From NCBI RefSeq assembly GCF_004765815.2, contig NZ_ML974127.1, forward strand, positions 1,280,927 through 1,344,926: a stretch of 64,000 nucleotides of DNA. Reading direction: 5' to 3'. The notes under the pieces were generated by a model. That model was not told the DNA's origin and searched no databases. It saw only the letters and a list, made by a program, of their open reading frames with translations. Origin of the DNA: Halorussus salinus. Lineage in GTDB: Archaea; Halobacteriota; Halobacteria; Halobacteriales; Haladaptataceae. Shown here one piece after another: positions 39,993 to 49,147 of this stretch (position 1 is the first letter of the stretch; every line of letters starts with the position of its first letter). Position numbers and translations under genes: made by a program.

Positions 39993-41387
39993 TCAGTCGG
40001 TCCCCGACTCGCTCCCCGACGAGGGCGATTCGTTGCCCGACGAAGCCGATTCACTCCTCGGTGAGGACGACTCGCTCCCGTCGGCCCCGGCCCCCGAATC
40101 GCCCGCCGAGAGTCCGCGGAGCGCGACCACCGCGGCCGCGCCGACAGCGACTAATCCGCCCGCGACGGCGAACGCGACGCCGTAGCCGAAGTTAGCGGCC
40201 CAGCCGCCGAGCAGACCGCCGACGCCGCCCGCCGCGGCCACCAGCGCGGCGTGGACGCCCAGCGCCTCCCCGCGGACCGACGGCGGAGCGAACCGCGTCA
40301 CCAGTCCGGTTCCCGTGACGGCGATGACCGCCCACGTCACCCCGAGGAGGGCGAAGACGACCCCGCTCGCGGTCAGGCCGACCACGCCCGCCGCGGTGCC
40401 GACGACTGCGACCGCGGGGAAGGCCGCGGCCCTGACGCCGAGCGCGCCGCTCTGGAACAGTCGGGCGTCGAAGCGGTCGCTCAACTCCCCGACAGCGCCG
40501 TAGCACAGCGCCGACGCGAGACTCGTCGCGAGGTAGAGACCGAAGGTGGCGTCGCCGCCGTAGCCCGCCGTCGAGAGGTACGCCGGGAGCGGTGCCCAGA
40601 ACGCGGCGAACCCGGTCGAGAACAGCGCGACCGCGAGGAAGTACGCCGTCAAGCGCGGCGTGAACCGCGCGAGGAGCCGTCGGGGGCGAATCCCGAGCGT
40701 CGTCCAGTAGAGCCGATTCGGCGTGAACGGGAACGTCGCGGTCTTGGCGTTGCGCCGACTCCGCGAGAGGAGTCGGGCGATTCGTCTGCGCTCGCTCCGC
40801 CCGAGTTCGGTCGCCGCCGCCGGGACCGACGGCACCCACCTCGCGGCCGCCGCCGCCGAGACCGCCGCGAGCGCCCCGCAGACCGCGAACAGCCAGCGAC
40901 GGGCCGCGAGCGGCGAGGCGAACACCGGCGCGAGGACGCCGAGCCAGACGGTGCCGAGGACCAGACCGCCCGCCCAGCCGTACCCCTGATACGTGTTCAG
41001 TTCGGCGATGCGGCGCGACCACGCCGACTCCGGCGCGTCGGCCACGACCAGCAGAGTCAACACCGGGCCGCCCGCGGCGGAGACGAACCAGAGGAGGGCG
41101 TTGAGCGCGAGGACCGCGTTCACCGACTCGACCAGCGGAATCGCGCCGAGCGAGGCCGCGACGCCGACCAGACTCCCGACGACGACCGCTCGGCGGTTCG
41201 CGGTCCGGTCGGCCACCCGACCCCACAGGAGCGCGCCGGGCGTGCCCAACAGCGCCGCGCTTGCCGCGAGCAGGCCGAGCGCCACGGGGTCGCCCCCCAA
41301 TGCGACGACGTACAGCGGAACGAGAAGCGAGGCCGCGCCGAGCGCGACCGACCCGAGTCCCCACGCGTACAGCCAACGGAGTTCCAT
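39993..41387 (-). CDS. Major facilitator superfamily transporter
   Basis: A 464-residue carrier with twelve predicted transmembrane segments. The loop between helices two and three has GRVADRTANRRAVVVGSL, the MFS motif A, and a related loop in the second half has GELSDRFDARLF. A long cytoplasmic loop near residues 195-250 and a Ser/Glu-rich tail at the end. Substrate is unknown. It follows the trehalose-6-phosphate synthase gene after 40 bases in the same direction, so it may transport a sugar, but this is inference. Confidence 0.85.
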   Translation of the reverse strand: MELRWLYAWGLGSVALGAASLLVPLYVVALGGDPVALGLLAASAALLGTPGALLWGRVADRTANRRAVVVGSLVGVAASLGAIPLVESVNAVLALNALLWFVSAAGGPVLTLLVVADAPESAWSRRIAELNTYQGYGWAGGLVLGTVWLGVLAPVFASPLAARRWLFAVCGALAAVSAAAAARWVPSVPAAATELGRSERRRIARLLSRSRRNAKTATFPFTPNRLYWTTLGIRPRRLLARFTPRLTAYFLAVALFSTGFAAFWAPLPAYLSTAGYGGDATFGLYLATSLASALCYGAVGELSDRFDARLFQSGALGVRAAAFPAVAVVGTAAGVVGLTASGVVFALLGVTWAVIAVTGTGLVTRFAPPSVRGEALGVHAALVAAAGGVGGLLGGWAANFGYGVAFAVAGGLVAVGAAAVVALRGLSAGDSGAGADGSESSSPRSESASSGNESPSSGSESGTD

Positions 41388-41427
41388 CGGAAAAATCCAC
41401 GAAAGCCCGTCACGTAAAACCCCGGAA

Positions 41428-42969
41428 TCAGGCGGATTCGGCGCTGTCGTCCCGGAGCGCGGCGACGGTCGTGAAGATGTCGTCCATCCACGCGTCCAAG
41501 TCGTAGGCGGTCACGAGTTGGCGCATCTGGCGCATCCGGTTGCGCCGTTCTTGGGGCGAGTCGGTTATCGTCCGGTGGATGGTGTCGGCGAACTCCTCGG
41601 TTGCGTAGGGGTTGATGGTGTAGGCGTAGTCGCCCAGCGTCTCGTCCACGCCCGCGAAGTCCGAGAGGACCAGCGCGCCCTCGTTGTCCAGTTGGGCCGC
41701 GACGTACTCCTCGGCGACGAGGTTCATCCCGTCCCGGACCGAACTCACCAGCGCGAGGTCGGCGTGCCGGTAGAGACCGTACAGCGCCGCCGCCGGAAGC
41801 ATCTCGGTGACGCTGACCACGGGCTTCCAGTCGTCGGTCCCGAACCGCTCGTTGACGCGCTCGGCGACTGCCGAGACCTCTCGCTGTAGCTCCTGATACG
41901 CCGGAATCTCGCTTCGGCTCTCGCTTGCCTTCTGGACGTAGACGAACTCGCCGCGGTACTCCGGATGCTCGTCGAGGAAGTACTCGATGGCGCGGATGCG
42001 CTCGGGGATGCCCTTCGTGTAGTCGAGGCGGTCCACGCCGACGGCGACGACGGCGTCGTCGGCGATGGCGCGCTCCTCGCGGAACTCGTCCCAGAACCGG
42101 TCTGCCTCGTCACTCCCCGCCAATCGCTCGATGCGCTCGGCGTCCACGCCCATCGGGAACGGTTTGACGAGCGTCGGCGAGTCGCCCCGGTGGACCACGC
42201 CAGCGTCCCAGTCCACCACCGCGTCGTCGAAGCAGGCTTGGACGCCTTCGAGGAACTGCGCGCAGAACCGGCCGACGTGGAAGCCCAGCAGGTCGTTGGC
42301 CAGCAATCCCTCCATCAGTTGCTCGCTCTGCGGACAGACCCGAAAGTCGTCCCACGTCGGCCACGGGATGTGCCAGAAGTGCGCCAGCGTCACGTCGTCG
42401 CCGCGCCGGTCCCGGACCATCTTCGGCGCGAGACCGAAGTGGTAGTCCTGAAACCAGACCAGCGACCCCGACTCGGCCTCCCGACTCGCCGCCTCGGCGA
42501 ACCGCTCGTTGACCTCGCGGTAGCGGTGCCAGAATCGGGGTTCGTAGGTGATGCGCCCGCGGTCGCTGTGACAGAGCGGCCACAGCACTTGGTTGCTGTA
42601 GCCGTAGTAGTACTCCTCTATCTCGTCGTCGTCCAACCAGATTCGCTTGAGGGTGTAGGAGGGGTCCTCGGGCGGGACGCGAACGCGGTCCTCGTCGTCC
42701 ACGACCTCGCGGTCGGCGTCGCCGTCGCCCCACGCTATCCACGTCCCGGACGCCCGTTGCATCACGGGGTCGAGACCCGCGGTGAGGCCGCCGACGGGCC
42801 GGTCCACGACTATCTCGTCGCCGTCGTAGGAGTGGCTGTAGGGTTCCCGGTTCGAGACGACGAGGAGGCCCTCAGTCGGGGCCGCGCCGCCGCCCTCGTC
42901 GTCGGTCGGTCGCTCGTCCGTCGATTGCCGGTCGGTCGCTCGGTCGTCGCTCGATTGGTCGCCTGTCAT
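41428..42969 (-). CDS. otsA: Trehalose-6-phosphate synthase (OtsA-type GT20)
   Basis: A 513-residue glycosyltransferase family 20 enzyme that joins a nucleotide-activated glucose to glucose-6-phosphate. Characteristic segments: LLVVSNREPYSHSY, VGGLTAGLDPVM, VWFQDYHFGLAPKMVRDR, GVDRLDYTKGIPERIRAIE, and SSVRDGMNLVAEEYVAAQ near the C terminus. Trehalose is a compatible solute in some halophiles. The start at 42969 precedes an acidic Asp/Thr-rich leader typical of haloarchaeal enzymes. No OtsB phosphatase gene is in the window; the flanking genes are an MFS carrier and a PfkB kinase. Confidence 0.9.
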   Translation of the reverse strand: MTGDQSSDDRATDRQSTDERPTDDEGGGAAPTEGLLVVSNREPYSHSYDGDEIVVDRPVGGLTAGLDPVMQRASGTWIAWGDGDADREVVDDEDRVRVPPEDPSYTLKRIWLDDDEIEEYYYGYSNQVLWPLCHSDRGRITYEPRFWHRYREVNERFAEAASREAESGSLVWFQDYHFGLAPKMVRDRRGDDVTLAHFWHIPWPTWDDFRVCPQSEQLMEGLLANDLLGFHVGRFCAQFLEGVQACFDDAVVDWDAGVVHRGDSPTLVKPFPMGVDAERIERLAGSDEADRFWDEFREERAIADDAVVAVGVDRLDYTKGIPERIRAIEYFLDEHPEYRGEFVYVQKASESRSEIPAYQELQREVSAVAERVNERFGTDDWKPVVSVTEMLPAAALYGLYRHADLALVSSVRDGMNLVAEEYVAAQLDNEGALVLSDFAGVDETLGDYAYTINPYATEEFADTIHRTITDSPQERRNRMRQMRQLVTAYDLDAWMDDIFTTVAALRDDSAESA

Positions 42970-43136
42970 GTCGAAAAGTCGGAGGTTGCGAGTCGGGGGT
43001 TCGAGGCCGGTCCGGCCGCGGTCGGTGAGCGCATGGACGTACAGCAACGACGTACAGCGTCTTTTCGTTTTGGGTGCGAAAGCCGGGACTTCGGCCGATT
43101 CTCGCCCGCCCGTCCGTTGGCAACCTCGGGGCGTCC

Positions 43137-44138
43137 TCACTCCCGGAACCGCCGGACCTCCTCGCGCGTCGGTAACGCCGTCATCGCGCCCGGCGCGGTA
43201 GTCGTGACCGCCGCCACCGCGTTGGCGAACCCGAGGAGGTCCGAGAGCGAGAGGTCGGTCGGGTCCGCTCGCCCGCTCGCTCGCTCGCCGGTTCCGGTGG
43301 CGAACGCGGCCAGCGCCCCGGCGGTGAAGGCGTCGCCCGCGCCGGTGGTGTCTTCGACCGACTCGACCTCGTAGCCGCCGTGGGAGGCCGCGCCGGACCC
43401 CCACGGGGCCGCGTCGGTCGAGCGGGCGAACGCCCCCGCGTCGCCGAGCGTCAGCAGGACGGTGTGGGGTCCGGCGTCTGAGACCGCCGCGGCGAGGTCT
43501 TCGGGCGATTCGCCGGAGAATCCGGCCGCGTCGAGGTCTTCCGGCGTAGCCTTCACCACGTCGGCGTACCGGAGCATCTCGCGGACCTCCTCGGCGAACT
43601 CGTCGTCGGAGTCCCACAACTCCGGGCGGGCGTTCGGGTCGAAGACCACGGTGCAGTCGCGCTCGGTCGCGCGCTCTGCGAGGTCGAGCGTAGCCGCGCG
43701 GCCGGGGTCGGCCGCCAGCATCACGCCGCCGACGTAGACCCACGACACCGAGTCCAACGCCTCGTCGGGAACCCCGCCGGGTTCGACGCGCGTGTCGGCG
43801 GTTCCGTCGCGGTAGAAGGTGAACGCGCGGTCGGCGTCGGCGTCGTGGCTGACGAACGCCAGCGCGGTCTTGGCGTCGGAATCGCGCTCGACGAACCGGT
43901 CGGGGACGCCGAACGACGCTAGCGTCTCCGCGAGGAGGTCGCCGAAGGGGTCCTCGCCCACGCGAGTCCAGAACCACGGGGAGGCGTCGAGTCGCGCCAG
44001 CGCGACCGCGACGTTGGCGGGCGCGCCGCCAGCGCGCCGCGAGAAGTTCTCGACGCCCGCGAGCGGGCCGGGGCTGTCGGGCAGGAAGTCTATCAGGGCT
44101 TCGCCAGCGACGAGGAGTTCGGGGTCGGAGTCGGTCAT
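43137..44138 (-). CDS. PfkB-family carbohydrate kinase
   Basis: A 333-residue sugar kinase of the ribokinase fold. N-terminal GEALIDFLPDSPGPLAG and GGAPANVAVALARLD; C-terminal signature DTTGAGDAFTAGALAAFA with the catalytic Asp in GAGD. Fructokinase is the closest guess from the overall pattern; 2-keto-3-deoxygluconate kinase cannot be excluded. The start at 44138 is the second ATG. It is read with the trehalose-6-phosphate synthase gene in the same direction after about 165 bases. Confidence 0.85.
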   Translation of the reverse strand: MTDSDPELLVAGEALIDFLPDSPGPLAGVENFSRRAGGAPANVAVALARLDASPWFWTRVGEDPFGDLLAETLASFGVPDRFVERDSDAKTALAFVSHDADADRAFTFYRDGTADTRVEPGGVPDEALDSVSWVYVGGVMLAADPGRAATLDLAERATERDCTVVFDPNARPELWDSDDEFAEEVREMLRYADVVKATPEDLDAAGFSGESPEDLAAAVSDAGPHTVLLTLGDAGAFARSTDAAPWGSGAASHGGYEVESVEDTTGAGDAFTAGALAAFATGTGERASGRADPTDLSLSDLLGFANAVAAVTTTAPGAMTALPTREEVRRFRE

Positions 44139-44313
44139 GCGTTCGACCATTCGGCGGCGCGCCGAAAAGGATTCGTCGGTGGCAATCGTCGCCGACGCCC
44201 CGACCGCGAACGAGGCCGCCAGCTATCGACGCGCGAACTGTTACAGCCACGGAGACGCGAACTGTCACCGACCACCGAATCGCGTATCTTCGCAGACCAC
44301 GGGATGCGCCGCG

Positions 44314-44345
44314 TCTGCGCTCGCGCAGAACTGCGCGAGCGCAGA
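44314..44345. repeat. Perfect long palindrome beside GCGGT-rich element (locus 2)
   Basis: The 14-base arms CTGCGCTCGCGCAG and CTGCGCGAGCGCAG are separated by only AA; a further T-A pair makes 15 bases. It lies in the gap between the sugar isomerase and sugar kinase genes, which run in the same direction. It is much stronger than a normal terminator hairpin and could form a cruciform. Confidence 0.8.
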
Positions 44346-44364
44346 TGCACGCGGGGAGGTTCGG

Positions 44365-44490
44365 GGCGCGGTGCTGTGCGGTTCGCGGTTGCGGTGCTGT
44401 GCAGTTGTGGTCGCGGTGCGGTTGCGGTAACTCCTTTTTGTCGGCGACAGTGCAGTTCGCGGTCGCGGTGCAGTTCGCGTCGCAGTAGTT
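44365..44490 (+). repeat. GCGGT-rich element, locus 2
   Basis: Variants of GTGCTGTGCGG, GGTTGCGGT and GCAGTTCGCGG. The inner part shares ordered landmarks with locus 1 (GTGCGGTTGCGGT, AACTCCT, TCGGC, AGTGC, GTTCGCGG). Non-coding; it fills most of the gap 44139-44549 between two genes. Confidence 0.75.
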
Positions 44491-44549
44491 CCGCTGTTCA
44501 AGACTGCAACTGACGTTCTCGACTCGTCAGACGCTCCCGACCGGTTCGA

Positions 44550-45332
44550 TTACTTTTCGAAGCGCCCGAGAACGTCGTCCAGATACTCCTTGCTCACGCC
44601 GATGTAGCCGTACTCCAGCGTGAACACCTCCAACGAGAGCGTCCCCGCCCAGTCGTCGGGGAGCGCGCCCAGTACCTCCTCGAAGTCGATGGTGCCCGAG
44701 CCGAACGGCAAATGTTCGTCTTGGGCCTTCCGGGTGTCGTTGAGGTGAAAGTGCGAGATGCGGTCGGCGTGGCGGGCCACGAACTCCGCCATCTCGGCCG
44801 AGTCGAGTCCGTCCACGCGAGCGTGGCCCGTGTCGAGGGTCATCGCGGCCTCGGTGTCGGCGAGGAGGTCCGGGAAGTTGCCGGTCGAGAAGGCTCCTCG
44901 GGGGATGTTCTCGAAGCAGACCTCGAACTCGTCGGGCGTTTCGGCGTCCACCTCGCGCACCGAATCGAGGAGTATCTCCCGGAGGTCGGCGTCGTCCCAC
45001 GCGGGACCCCACGCCTTCGAGGAGGCGTGGGCGACGCCCTTCTCCGCGCCCATCTCGGCGGCGGTCTCGCTCGCGGCGACGAGTTCCCGAATCGCGCCCT
45101 CGCGGACGTGTTCGTAGGTCGAACCGATGTCGAGCGCGAACGGGAGGTGGACCAGCAGGTCGAGGTCCCGGTCGGCGGCCGCCTCGCGGACCGCCGCGGG
45201 GTCGAGGCGCTGGCGCTCGTGGTCGCCGTCCATCAGCAGTTCCACGAAGTCGAACTCCAACTCGGCGGCCACGTCGAAGGCCGTCTCGTAGTCCATCCCG
45301 AGTTGGGTGACGAAGCCGGTTCGCTCGTTCAT
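44550..45332 (-). CDS. Sugar phosphate isomerase/epimerase (AP endonuclease 2-like TIM barrel)
   Basis: A 260-residue TIM-barrel protein. Residues such as Glu in FDFVELLMDGD, VHLPFALDIG, FENIPRG, TLDTGHARVDG and SHFHLNDTR fit the xylose-isomerase-like family with metal ligands Glu, Asp, His and Glu. Substrate is unknown. The start at 45332 gives the usual family entry (FVTQLGMDYE). It precedes the sugar kinase gene in the same direction, with the GCGGT-rich element in the 411-base gap. Confidence 0.8.
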   Translation of the reverse strand: MNERTGFVTQLGMDYETAFDVAAELEFDFVELLMDGDHERQRLDPAAVREAAADRDLDLLVHLPFALDIGSTYEHVREGAIRELVAASETAAEMGAEKGVAHASSKAWGPAWDDADLREILLDSVREVDAETPDEFEVCFENIPRGAFSTGNFPDLLADTEAAMTLDTGHARVDGLDSAEMAEFVARHADRISHFHLNDTRKAQDEHLPFGSGTIDFEEVLGALPDDWAGTLSLEVFTLEYGYIGVSKEYLDDVLGRFEK

Positions 45333-45496
45333 GGCGGAGCGACGACCGCCGGACGGTAGTGGTTTTCGGGGCGCGAGCGAGCGTCGCGGACGAGGCGAGA
45401 CGCCGCGAGGTCCGCGGACTCTCCGACTGTGAGCCGTGGGTTCTCGAACTCCGGCCCGTGGACTCTTGGGGACTCGCGGCCTCACTACCAGAGGAG

Positions 45497-46150
45497 ATGA
45501 CGGGGGACTCTTCGCCAGCACCGCGCGGGGACTCGGCCGAGGCCGGGGGAGAATCGGAACCCGACGAGAGCGGCGGCGACGGCGTGACTCGCCGGGCGTT
45601 CGTCCGCACGAGCGGCGCGGCCGCGGGGATGGGCGCGAGCGCCCTCCTCGCCGACGACGCCGCGGCCCAGACACAGACCTACCGGTTCGGCGGCGAGGTG
45701 GCGGCGTGGCAGGGTCGCGCACCGGCCGCAATCGAGGGGCAGTCGAACCCGACCGTCGAGTTGGAGGCGGGCCGAGAGTACGAGTTCTGGTTCGAGAACC
45801 TCGACGGCCAACCGCACAACATCGTGATTCAGGACGCCGACGGGAACGCCATCGTCGAGAGCGAACTCGTCTCCGAGGAGGGCGCGACCGCCTCGGTGAC
45901 GTTCACCGCGACGCCAGCGATGACCACCTACATCTGTACGGTCCACCCGACCACGATGGTCGGCGACCTGACCGTGACCGGGCAGGCGGAGGGCGGCGGC
46001 GAGAGCGGCGGCCTCTTCGGCACGCTCCCGTTCGGCGCGCTGGTCGTCCTCGGCGTCATCGCGCTGGCGCTCGTCTCGCCGGTGCTGTTCGCGCTGTTCC
46101 TCTTCTCGCGCGGCGGCAGCGGCGGGGACGAAACGACGACCAGAACGTAG
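45497..46150 (+). CDS. Halocyanin-like blue-copper protein with C-terminal anchor
   Basis: A 217-residue protein. Tat motif TRRAFVRTSG (31-40), then a cupredoxin domain with copper ligands His107, Cys147, His150 and Met154 (in PHNIVIQD and YICTVHPTTM). A Gly/Glu linker is followed by a transmembrane segment (about 178-204) ending in a charged tail. It should sit on the outer face and transfer electrons in respiration. The start at 45497 is the ATG before an acidic leader; earlier in-frame ATGs give less typical N termini. Confidence 0.8.
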   Translation: MTGDSSPAPRGDSAEAGGESEPDESGGDGVTRRAFVRTSGAAAGMGASALLADDAAAQTQTYRFGGEVAAWQGRAPAAIEGQSNPTVELEAGREYEFWFENLDGQPHNIVIQDADGNAIVESELVSEEGATASVTFTATPAMTTYICTVHPTTMVGDLTVTGQAEGGGESGGLFGTLPFGALVVLGVIALALVSPVLFALFLFSRGGSGGDETTTRT

Positions 46151-46226
46151 TCAAGCGGTCGTTTCCCGACTTCAAGCCGCGACGACCGCGTGGGGCGTTA
46201 TTGTCCCTCGGCACGGAGACGAGGGC

Positions 46227-49052
46227 ATGAAAACCACCGCCCTGCTGGTGGTCGGACTGGTGGTCACGGCGGGCCTCCTCCCCGCGGTCGGCCCGCCCGG
46301 AAGCGGACCGACTGCCGAAAGCGGACTGGACACCGAAAGCGGACCGGCCGTCGGAAGCGGACCGACCGCCGGAAGTGGACTGACCGCTGGAATCGGGCCG
46401 ACCGCCGGAATCGGGCCGACCGCCGGACTCGGCTCGGCGGTCGCACGCGCCCAAGACGAGGGCACGGTCGTCGGTCGCCCGAACCTCGAACTCTCGGCGA
46501 CCGAGAACCGATTCGGACCGGGCGAGCAGGCCGTCTTCGAGGTGTTCGTCTCGAACAACGGCGACCTCGACCGCGGCGGTCCCTCCGAGTTCGAGGAGCG
46601 CGTCACGACCGCGCGGAACGTCCGACTGGACATCGACGAGGAGAGACTACCGGACGAACTCGCGGGCGAGCTACAGGTCGAGACCGGCGAGGTCTTCGCC
46701 GGGAGCGTCCCGGAGGGCGTCTCGGGACCCTTCGGGTTCAACGTCGAGATTTCCGAGTCCGTCGAACCCGGAACCTACGAGATTCCGGTCGAAGTGACCT
46801 ACGACTACACCAGTTTCGTGCGCTACGGGCCGAACCGCGCGCCGGAGTACGGCGACAACCAGCGAACCCAGACCGCCTACTTCGAGGTCGTCGTCGAGGA
46901 CCGCCCGCAGTTCGACGTTCGCGCGCAGAACCTCACCCCGATAACGGCGGGCGACACCGCGACCTACCGACTCGAAGTCACGAACGAGGGAACATCGCCC
47001 GCGACCGACGCTCGCGTCCAGTTGTCGGTCGCCAACTCCTCGGTCTTCTTCGGCGGGGGAGACAACCCCCAACAGCAGACCAGCGTCTTCTTCCGGCGTA
47101 TCGACCCCGGCGAGACCGAGACGTTCACCGTCTCGGTCGGTGCGAGTCAGGACACCGCGCCCGGCACGTACCTCGCCGACGCCTCGGTCTCGTACACGAA
47201 CCCCCGAGGAGTCCGCGAGCGGTCCAGACCGCTCACGTTCGGGGTCGCCGTCGGGGGTGAGCAGACCTTCGCGGTCAGGGATGTCTTCAGCACGCTCCGG
47301 GTCGGCGAGACCGGCGTGGTCAGCGGCCGCCTCGTCAACACCGGCGAGACCAACGTCTCGGAGGCGGTGGTCGTCGTCGGTGGCGACAACCCCAACTTCC
47401 GGCCCCGCGAGACCGAGTTCGCGGTCGGGGACCTCGCGGCGGGCGAGTCGGCCAACTTCTCGTTCCGCATCGACACCGCGAACGGGACCGACGCCGGGCC
47501 GCGGCGCATCCCGTTCCGAGTCCAGTACCGCAACGCCGAGGGCGACCAGCGGACCAGCGACCCCATCGACGTGCCGGTCGCGGTCGCGCGCGAGCAGACC
47601 TTCGACGTGGCCGCGACCGCCTCCGGACTGCTGGCGGGCGACAGGGGGACCGTCTCGGGGACCGTCGTCAACACGGGCGAGACCAACGTCTCGGACGCGG
47701 TGGTCGTCCTCCAGACGCAGGACTCGGGACTCCAACCGATAGAACGCGAGTTCGCGGTCGGGGACCTCCCGCCCAACGCGTCGGCGAACTTCGCGTTCGA
47801 GGTGGCGGTGCCCAACGAGTCGAACCCCGGCGTCCGGCCCGTCTCGTTCCGGATTCGCTACCGGAACGCCGACAACGAGATTCGCTACTCCGAATCGTTC
47901 GACGCCGCGGTGTCGGTCGCGGGCGAGCGCACCTTCGCGGTCCGGGACGTGAGCGCCGACATACAGGTCGCCGACTCGGGGACGGTTTCGGGGACGGTCG
48001 TCAACACCGCCGACGTGCCGGTCTCGAACGCGGTGGTCGTCTTCGGCGGCGGTTCGGGCCTCGTCCCCCGCGAGCAGGAGGTCGCGGTCGGCGACCTCGA
48101 CCCCGGCGAGGAGACCGCCTTCCAGTTCACCGTGGACGTGCCCAACACCTCCGACCCCGGCCCCCGACAGGCGACGTTCTTCGTGCGCTACCGGAACCGG
48201 AACGGCGACCTGCGACTCAGCGAGGGTCTCGACGCTCGCGTCGTCGTCGGCGACGAACAGACCTTCGGCGTCGAGAACGTCACGGGCACGCTCCGGGTGG
48301 GCGAGACCGGCGAAATCGCCGGACAGGTCACGAACCGAGGAGCGCGCGCGGTCTCGAACGCGGTCCTCGTCCTCCAGACGAACAACCCGAATCTGGACGC
48401 CCGCGAGACCGAGTACGCGCTCGGTCGCCTCGGCCCGAACGAGTCGGTCCCCTTCGAGTACACTATCGACGTGAACGGCGAGGCCGAACCCGGCCCGCGG
48501 CAGGTCAGTTACCGCGTGCGCTACCGGAACCGCGACGGCGACCTGCGGGTCAGCGACGCGATAGACGCCCGTATCGCGGTCGCCCCCGAGCGCGACGAGT
48601 TCCGGGTCGAACCGGTCAACGCGTCGCTCCCGGTCGGCGGTTCCGAGGTCATCGAGGTCCGGGTGACCAACACCGCCAACCAGACGCTCCGGGACGTGGA
48701 GGCGAAACTGTTCGCCAGCGACCCCCTGTCCAGCGACAACGACGAGGCGTTCGTCTCCCGACTCGACGCGGGCGAGTCCACGACCATGAAATTCCGGGTC
48801 GCCGCGGCGGGCGGGTCGATTCCGAAGGTCTACCCCGTCTCGGTCGATTTCACCTACGAGGACGCGCGCGGCGACACGGTACTCTCCGACACCTACCGCG
48901 TGCCGGTCGAAGTGACCGAGCGCCAGCGCCGCGGACTGGGCCTCCCGACCGGCGGCATCTCGCCGATACTGGTCGGTCTCGGCGTCGCGGTGGTCCTGCT
49001 GGGCGCGCTGGTCTGGTGGAAACAGGAGGCCATCGCGCGACTCCTCCCGTGA
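46227..49052 (+). CDS. Large surface protein with tandem CARDB/COG1361-type domains
   Basis: A 941-residue secreted protein. A signal peptide (residues 1-25) is followed by a low-complexity run of Gly/Pro/Thr/Ala hexamers (about 26-70). Then come about seven repeats, each close to 110 residues, with recurring FAVRDV, GETGVVSGRLVNTGETNVS, AVGDLAAGESANFSFRID and FRVQYRNAEGD patterns, typical of CARDB-like beta-sandwiches. A C-terminal transmembrane segment (about 911-930) anchors it. Probably a surface or adhesion structure or an exporter partner. It starts a block of cell-surface genes. Confidence 0.75.
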   Translation: MKTTALLVVGLVVTAGLLPAVGPPGSGPTAESGLDTESGPAVGSGPTAGSGLTAGIGPTAGIGPTAGLGSAVARAQDEGTVVGRPNLELSATENRFGPGEQAVFEVFVSNNGDLDRGGPSEFEERVTTARNVRLDIDEERLPDELAGELQVETGEVFAGSVPEGVSGPFGFNVEISESVEPGTYEIPVEVTYDYTSFVRYGPNRAPEYGDNQRTQTAYFEVVVEDRPQFDVRAQNLTPITAGDTATYRLEVTNEGTSPATDARVQLSVANSSVFFGGGDNPQQQTSVFFRRIDPGETETFTVSVGASQDTAPGTYLADASVSYTNPRGVRERSRPLTFGVAVGGEQTFAVRDVFSTLRVGETGVVSGRLVNTGETNVSEAVVVVGGDNPNFRPRETEFAVGDLAAGESANFSFRIDTANGTDAGPRRIPFRVQYRNAEGDQRTSDPIDVPVAVAREQTFDVAATASGLLAGDRGTVSGTVVNTGETNVSDAVVVLQTQDSGLQPIEREFAVGDLPPNASANFAFEVAVPNESNPGVRPVSFRIRYRNADNEIRYSESFDAAVSVAGERTFAVRDVSADIQVADSGTVSGTVVNTADVPVSNAVVVFGGGSGLVPREQEVAVGDLDPGEETAFQFTVDVPNTSDPGPRQATFFVRYRNRNGDLRLSEGLDARVVVGDEQTFGVENVTGTLRVGETGEIAGQVTNRGARAVSNAVLVLQTNNPNLDARETEYALGRLGPNESVPFEYTIDVNGEAEPGPRQVSYRVRYRNRDGDLRVSDAIDARIAVAPERDEFRVEPVNASLPVGGSEVIEVRVTNTANQTLRDVEAKLFASDPLSSDNDEAFVSRLDAGESTTMKFRVAAAGGSIPKVYPVSVDFTYEDARGDTVLSDTYRVPVEVTERQRRGLGLPTGGISPILVGLGVAVVLLGALVWWKQEAIARLLP
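46298..46437 (+). repeat. 18-base coding minisatellite in the surface-protein gene
   Basis: Two exact copies of GGAATCGGGCCGACCGCC (46389-46406 and 46407-46424) among more diverged 12- to 18-base units. It codes for repeats like GIGPTA directly after the signal peptide. The number of units may vary by slippage. Confidence 0.8.
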
Positions 49053-49147
49053 GCGCGGAGCGGGTCGGGAGCCGCGACCCACTGGGAGCGTCGCCCCGCC
49101 GCGGCCGCCACGAACTTCTTGAGCGGGCGCGTCGATAGACTGGTCGA

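Noticed and set aside
41428-44268. Single 946-codon ORF covering trehalose-6-phosphate synthase and upstream DNA
   Set aside because: The part upstream of 42969 is low-complexity Arg-rich sequence and overlaps the PfkB kinase gene in a different frame, so the synthase starts at 42969.
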